Part shown: positions 61,391 through 64,000 of the stretch, in pieces | How positions within the stretch are numbered: position 1 is the stretch's first letter | How the letters are laid out: every line of letters begins with the position of its first letter | Assembly (NCBI RefSeq): GCF_002218085.1 | Contig: NZ_BDUC01000005.1 | Coordinates: forward strand, 62,001-126,000 | DNA: 64,000 nucleotides | Direction of reading: 5' to 3' | DNA from: Tolypothrix sp. NIES-4075 | GTDB lineage: Bacteria > Cyanobacteriota > Cyanobacteriia > Cyanobacteriales > Nostocaceae | The notes under the pieces: generated by a model | What the model was told of the DNA's origin: nothing | The model's input: only the letters and a program-made list of their open reading frames with translations | Database searches by the model: none | Translations under genes and position numbers: made by a program

Positions 61391-62308
61391 ATGTTCCCAG
61401 TTATCTATAGTAGCGAGTTTTTGGAACACAAAACTGGATATCTTCATCCAGAGAAGCCAGAAAGGTTAACAGCGATCGCTTCCGCTATCAAAGCAGCTGC
61501 ATTTGCAGAACAAATTGAATGGCGATCGCCTACACCAACATCCCAAGCGCTCGATCTAATGTCTGTTCTGCAACAAGCACACAGCGATCGCTACATTCAA
61601 AAAGTCCAACAAATCGCTGAAGAAGGCGGTGGTTATTTGGATGGAGATACGCCAATTTCCCCGCGCAGCTATGATGTAGCATTATTGGCAGCGAGTGCAT
61701 GGTTAGATGGAATTAATGCTGTGTTAGCAAATCAAAATCCCGCTTTTGTGCTAGCGCGTCCACCCGGACATCACGCCGAAAGTGATTCTGGGATGGGGTT
61801 TTGCTTATTTTCTAATGCAGCGATCGCCGCTTTTTACGCTTTACAAAAACCGGAAATTCAACGTGTCGCTATTCTGGATTGGGATGTGCATCATGGTAAT
61901 GGTACACAGGCGATCGTTGAAACGAGCAAGCAGATTGCTTTCTGTTCTTTGCATCAATACCCCTGTTATCCCGGTACTGGCAGAGCCACAGAACGCGGTT
62001 TTCATGATAACGTGTTAAACTTACCCGTGCCACCTGGTAGCGATGTGGCAGTATATCAGCCGCTATTTGAAAAAAAGATAATTCCCTTTTTATCCAACTT
62101 TCAGCCAGATTTACTGATTGTCAGTGCTGGTTATGATGGAAACGCTGACGATCCTTTAGCAATGATTAATTTACAACCAAAAGATTATGGTTTGTTCACC
62201 GATTATTGTTTAGGATTAACTCGGAAAATTCTTTTTGGCTTAGAAGGTGGCTATGATTTTGAAACACTATCTCAATCAGTAGTCGCCACAATAGAACGTT
62301 GTTTATAA
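61391..62308 (+). CDS. HDAC-superfamily deacetylase
   Basis: Zinc-dependent deacetylase-fold protein, 305 residues from ATG 61391 (MFPVIYSSEFLEH); an in-frame TTG at 61352 is a weaker start. The family core is present: HPEKPERL, ARPPGHHAE, DWDVHHGNGTQ with zinc ligands, and SAGYDGNADDP with the third ligand. The LEGGYDFETL end matches class II-type bacterial HDAC/acetoin-utilisation proteins, which deacetylate proteins, polyamines or small amides. The substrate is unknown. It is followed by three double-hairpin repeats. Confidence 0.9.
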   Translation: MFPVIYSSEFLEHKTGYLHPEKPERLTAIASAIKAAAFAEQIEWRSPTPTSQALDLMSVLQQAHSDRYIQKVQQIAEEGGGYLDGDTPISPRSYDVALLAASAWLDGINAVLANQNPAFVLARPPGHHAESDSGMGFCLFSNAAIAAFYALQKPEIQRVAILDWDVHHGNGTQAIVETSKQIAFCSLHQYPCYPGTGRATERGFHDNVLNLPVPPGSDVAVYQPLFEKKIIPFLSNFQPDLLIVSAGYDGNADDPLAMINLQPKDYGLFTDYCLGLTRKILFGLEGGYDFETLSQSVVATIERCL

Positions 62309-62487
62309 CCGTAGTCAGCGTTTCAACGCTTATTTAGGGCACTTAAGTGCCCACTACAATAAAAAGTTGTTTATAACCGTAGTCAGCGTTTCAACGCTTA
62401 TTCAGGGCACTTAAGTGCCCACTACAATATTATTACCGTAGTAAGCGTTTCAACGCTTATTTTGGGCACTTAAGTGCCCACTACAAA
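62309..62487. repeat. Three tandem double-hairpin repeats
   Basis: Three copies of GTAGTCAGCGTTTCAACGCT, a short gap, then GGGCACTTAAGTGCCCACTAC. Each has two palindromes (AGCGTT-TC-AACGCT and GGGCACTTAAGTGCCC) inside GTAGT/ACTAC ends. Related copy at 5347-5405. The spacing is regular, but each unit is self-palindromic with no unique spacer. Confidence 0.9.
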
Positions 62488-62497
62488 TACTTTCGCG

Positions 62498-63811
62498 TCA
62501 GCGATCTACAAAGCTAGATTCACTAACAGGAACATTGCCAAGTTTTGACTCGCCCAAATAGTTATAAACCGCTCTTGACACTTGACGAATAAAGCTTACA
62601 GCCCCATCATCATAGTTAGGTCTGTGTACCAAAATACCCGCTAAATAGCTTTTACCATTTGGCATTTGAATTATGCCAGCATCACCCAATACAAATCTGA
62701 GTGTACCAGTTTTGTGAGAAATTATAGCTTTCTTATCTATACCAGCAGGAAGTAACGATCTATTGTGAGTTTGGCGCATGATTGCTAAAACTTGATTGTG
62801 GCTTTGTGGTGATAGCAAACGATTATTACTAAGTAACGCTGACAATCTTACCAAATCTTTGGGGCTAGTTGTATTTGTACCACCGACATCGGGAAGATTA
62901 TTCCGAATTACTGTATTTTGCAATCCCCAATTACGAAAGCGTTGATTTAGTTTAGTTTCTCCGCCCAAACGGTCGATAATCATATTAGTCGCCGTATTGT
63001 CGCTAATAACTATCATATTAGTTAGAGTTTGCAAAACGCTGAATTTGGTGTTTACAGGCTTGTATTGCATTGTTCCAGATTCACCTGCAATTAAACCACG
63101 GCGCATCACCAGTTTTTCATCTAACTTAATCCTACCTGCATCTATTTCTTGAAACAAAGCTACCAAAACCGGAAACTTGATTGTACTAGCTGCTGAAAAT
63201 ATCTTTTCACCATTAATATCTACATAGTTACCTGTTTGTAAATCTAAGAAAAACATTCCCGGACTTAAAGTCCGATAACGATTCATTAATGCTTTAATTT
63301 GGGAATTTAAAACTGGTATTTCTTGACCTAAATTGACAACTCCCGCAAATAATGAAGCATCAGTTGGGGCGATCGCAATATCTTGACGGTTTTCACCAGT
63401 CGAAAATGAGACATCATTTGGCTGGCGGTTAATTGATGAAAAATTTACCACCCAATGCGATCGCGAATCGCCTTTAATTGAAAGACCTTGAGGAGAAATA
63501 TTATAACCAGGTGCTAATTCAATTACTAATCGAGTGCTTTGTTCATCAGGTTGTCCTATGCGAATTTCTTTAACAGCATTGCCAAAGCTTTTTCGCATCG
63601 TTGTAGTGTCAATAGTCGTTCCAGGTAAGTCAATTACTAATCGTTTAGGGTTATCAAGTAAAAAAGCTTTAGGCTGTATACCAGAATCGGTGGTGATATG
63701 TAACTGATTTTGAGCTTGGTCAAAATACCAAGATTCTAATTTAGCTGCATTTGCTTGCTCAGACATTAACACTAAACTAGCCAAGCTTGCCAAAAATAAG
63801 CGACATTTCAT
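62498..63811 (-). CDS. AMIN domain/class A beta-lactamase-fold serine hydrolase
   Basis: Exported protein of 437 residues with a signal peptide (about 1-22, ending QANA). Residues 24-124 resemble an AMIN domain, which in cyanobacteria targets amidases to the septal or peptidoglycan region. The rest is a beta-lactamase/PBP-like hydrolase: S209-TIK (SxxK), SDN at 270-272 and KTGT at 367-370. The general base Glu of class A enzymes is not obvious. A peptidoglycan-acting or beta-lactam-binding role at the wall is inferred. Confidence 0.85.
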   Translation of the reverse strand: MKCRLFLASLASLVLMSEQANAAKLESWYFDQAQNQLHITTDSGIQPKAFLLDNPKRLVIDLPGTTIDTTTMRKSFGNAVKEIRIGQPDEQSTRLVIELAPGYNISPQGLSIKGDSRSHWVVNFSSINRQPNDVSFSTGENRQDIAIAPTDASLFAGVVNLGQEIPVLNSQIKALMNRYRTLSPGMFFLDLQTGNYVDINGEKIFSAASTIKFPVLVALFQEIDAGRIKLDEKLVMRRGLIAGESGTMQYKPVNTKFSVLQTLTNMIVISDNTATNMIIDRLGGETKLNQRFRNWGLQNTVIRNNLPDVGGTNTTSPKDLVRLSALLSNNRLLSPQSHNQVLAIMRQTHNRSLLPAGIDKKAIISHKTGTLRFVLGDAGIIQMPNGKSYLAGILVHRPNYDDGAVSFIRQVSRAVYNYLGESKLGNVPVSESSFVDR

Positions 63812-64000
63812 GTGCGTGTTTAAAATGTATTTACATTTACTTAAACTTTATTTACCATAATTTTGCTTTGCATCAGGAAAATAAAATGTCAAAAAAATCA
63901 ATAACTTTTTAATAATTCAAATATACAAATACAAAAAATTGTGCCATTGCCATTGGCAAAAGCAATTAAAATCATTTAATAATAAAAGGGTGGAAAACAC
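63812..64000. other. Window end, leader of the AMIN/hydrolase gene
   Basis: AT-rich DNA upstream of the minus-strand gene; no gene visible before the window ends. Confidence 0.4.

Noticed and set aside
62309..62487. CRISPR-like regular repeats
   Set aside because: Three units are themselves double palindromes with near-identical sequence throughout, so there are no unique spacers, and no cas genes are near.
1..64000. tRNA, rRNA or prophage genes
   Set aside because: I looked for TPsiC-like GGTTCGAATCC words and phage structural or integrase genes and saw none; a tRNAscan run would be decisive.

Overview
The window comes from a cyanobacterial chromosome, most likely a filamentous diazotroph of the Nostocales type. 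The HIP1 octamer GCGATCGC is very frequent. Genes are separated by the heptamer tandem repeats and short palindromic repeats typical of this group. The gene content includes a divinyl-chlorophyllide reductase (bciB), a desC-desA-desB lipid desaturase cluster, an RRM protein gene followed by rpsU, an alkaline/neutral invertase and a NifH. I found no tRNA, rRNA or CRISPR array.

Layout. 0-8.6 kb: end of a sugar kinase gene, cysQ, a decayed D-glutamate cyclase gene, rbp-rpsU, a truncated LeuA-like gene beside a ParE/RelE remnant, then rpmG-rpsR-RNase II and an RDD protein. 9-15.9 kb: a tight methyltransferase/HAD/AAA-ATPase cassette, a CBS-less IMP dehydrogenase, queE-queD and an MFS transporter. 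16-31.4 kb: glycosyltransferase, moeA, HAD phosphatase, DUF1345/AAC(6')-like/NdbB genes, a phospholipase-D-like lipoprotein with an EF-hand loop, cysteine desulfurase, Uma2, DUF1995, invertase, a 1.48 kb non-coding gap and a protein I do not recognise. 31.4-36.4 kb is the accessory part: two proteins share a duplicated Gly/Ala-rich membrane domain, one joined to a PspA-like coiled coil and overlapping an HNH nuclease gene, the other joined to seven WD40 repeats and a C-terminal J-domain. Around them lie an orphan antitoxin, an intact HicAB pair and a broken second HicB.

36.5-48.5 kb: bciB, a Tat-exported PhoX-like phosphatase behind TTAAC direct repeats that resemble a Pho box, a GxxExxY protein, a PLP lyase, desC-desA-desB, a nucleotidyltransferase, a second Uma2, and a ProA-like protein whose catalytic Cys position appears to be Val. 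49.3-54.5 kb: an orphan nifH, a cytoplasmic subtilase, a Mop molbindin, a ribbon-helix-helix/TOBE fusion that looks like a molybdate-responsive regulator, and a 53-residue membrane peptide. 54.9-64 kb: lnt, gyrA, a ClC channel, a small acidic protein, an HDAC-like deacetylase and an AMIN/beta-lactamase-fold protein.

Common threads are molybdenum and nitrogen (moeA, mop, RHH-TOBE, nifH), membranes and envelope (des genes, lnt, AMIN hydrolase, PLD lipoprotein), and repeat invasion. Mobile palindromic repeats sit between genes and also appear in frame inside cysQ, the DUF1345 gene and lnt. The best candidate for an undescribed system is the membrane-domain/WD40/J-domain plus PspA-like/HNH locus at 31.5-35.5 kb; its function is inference only.
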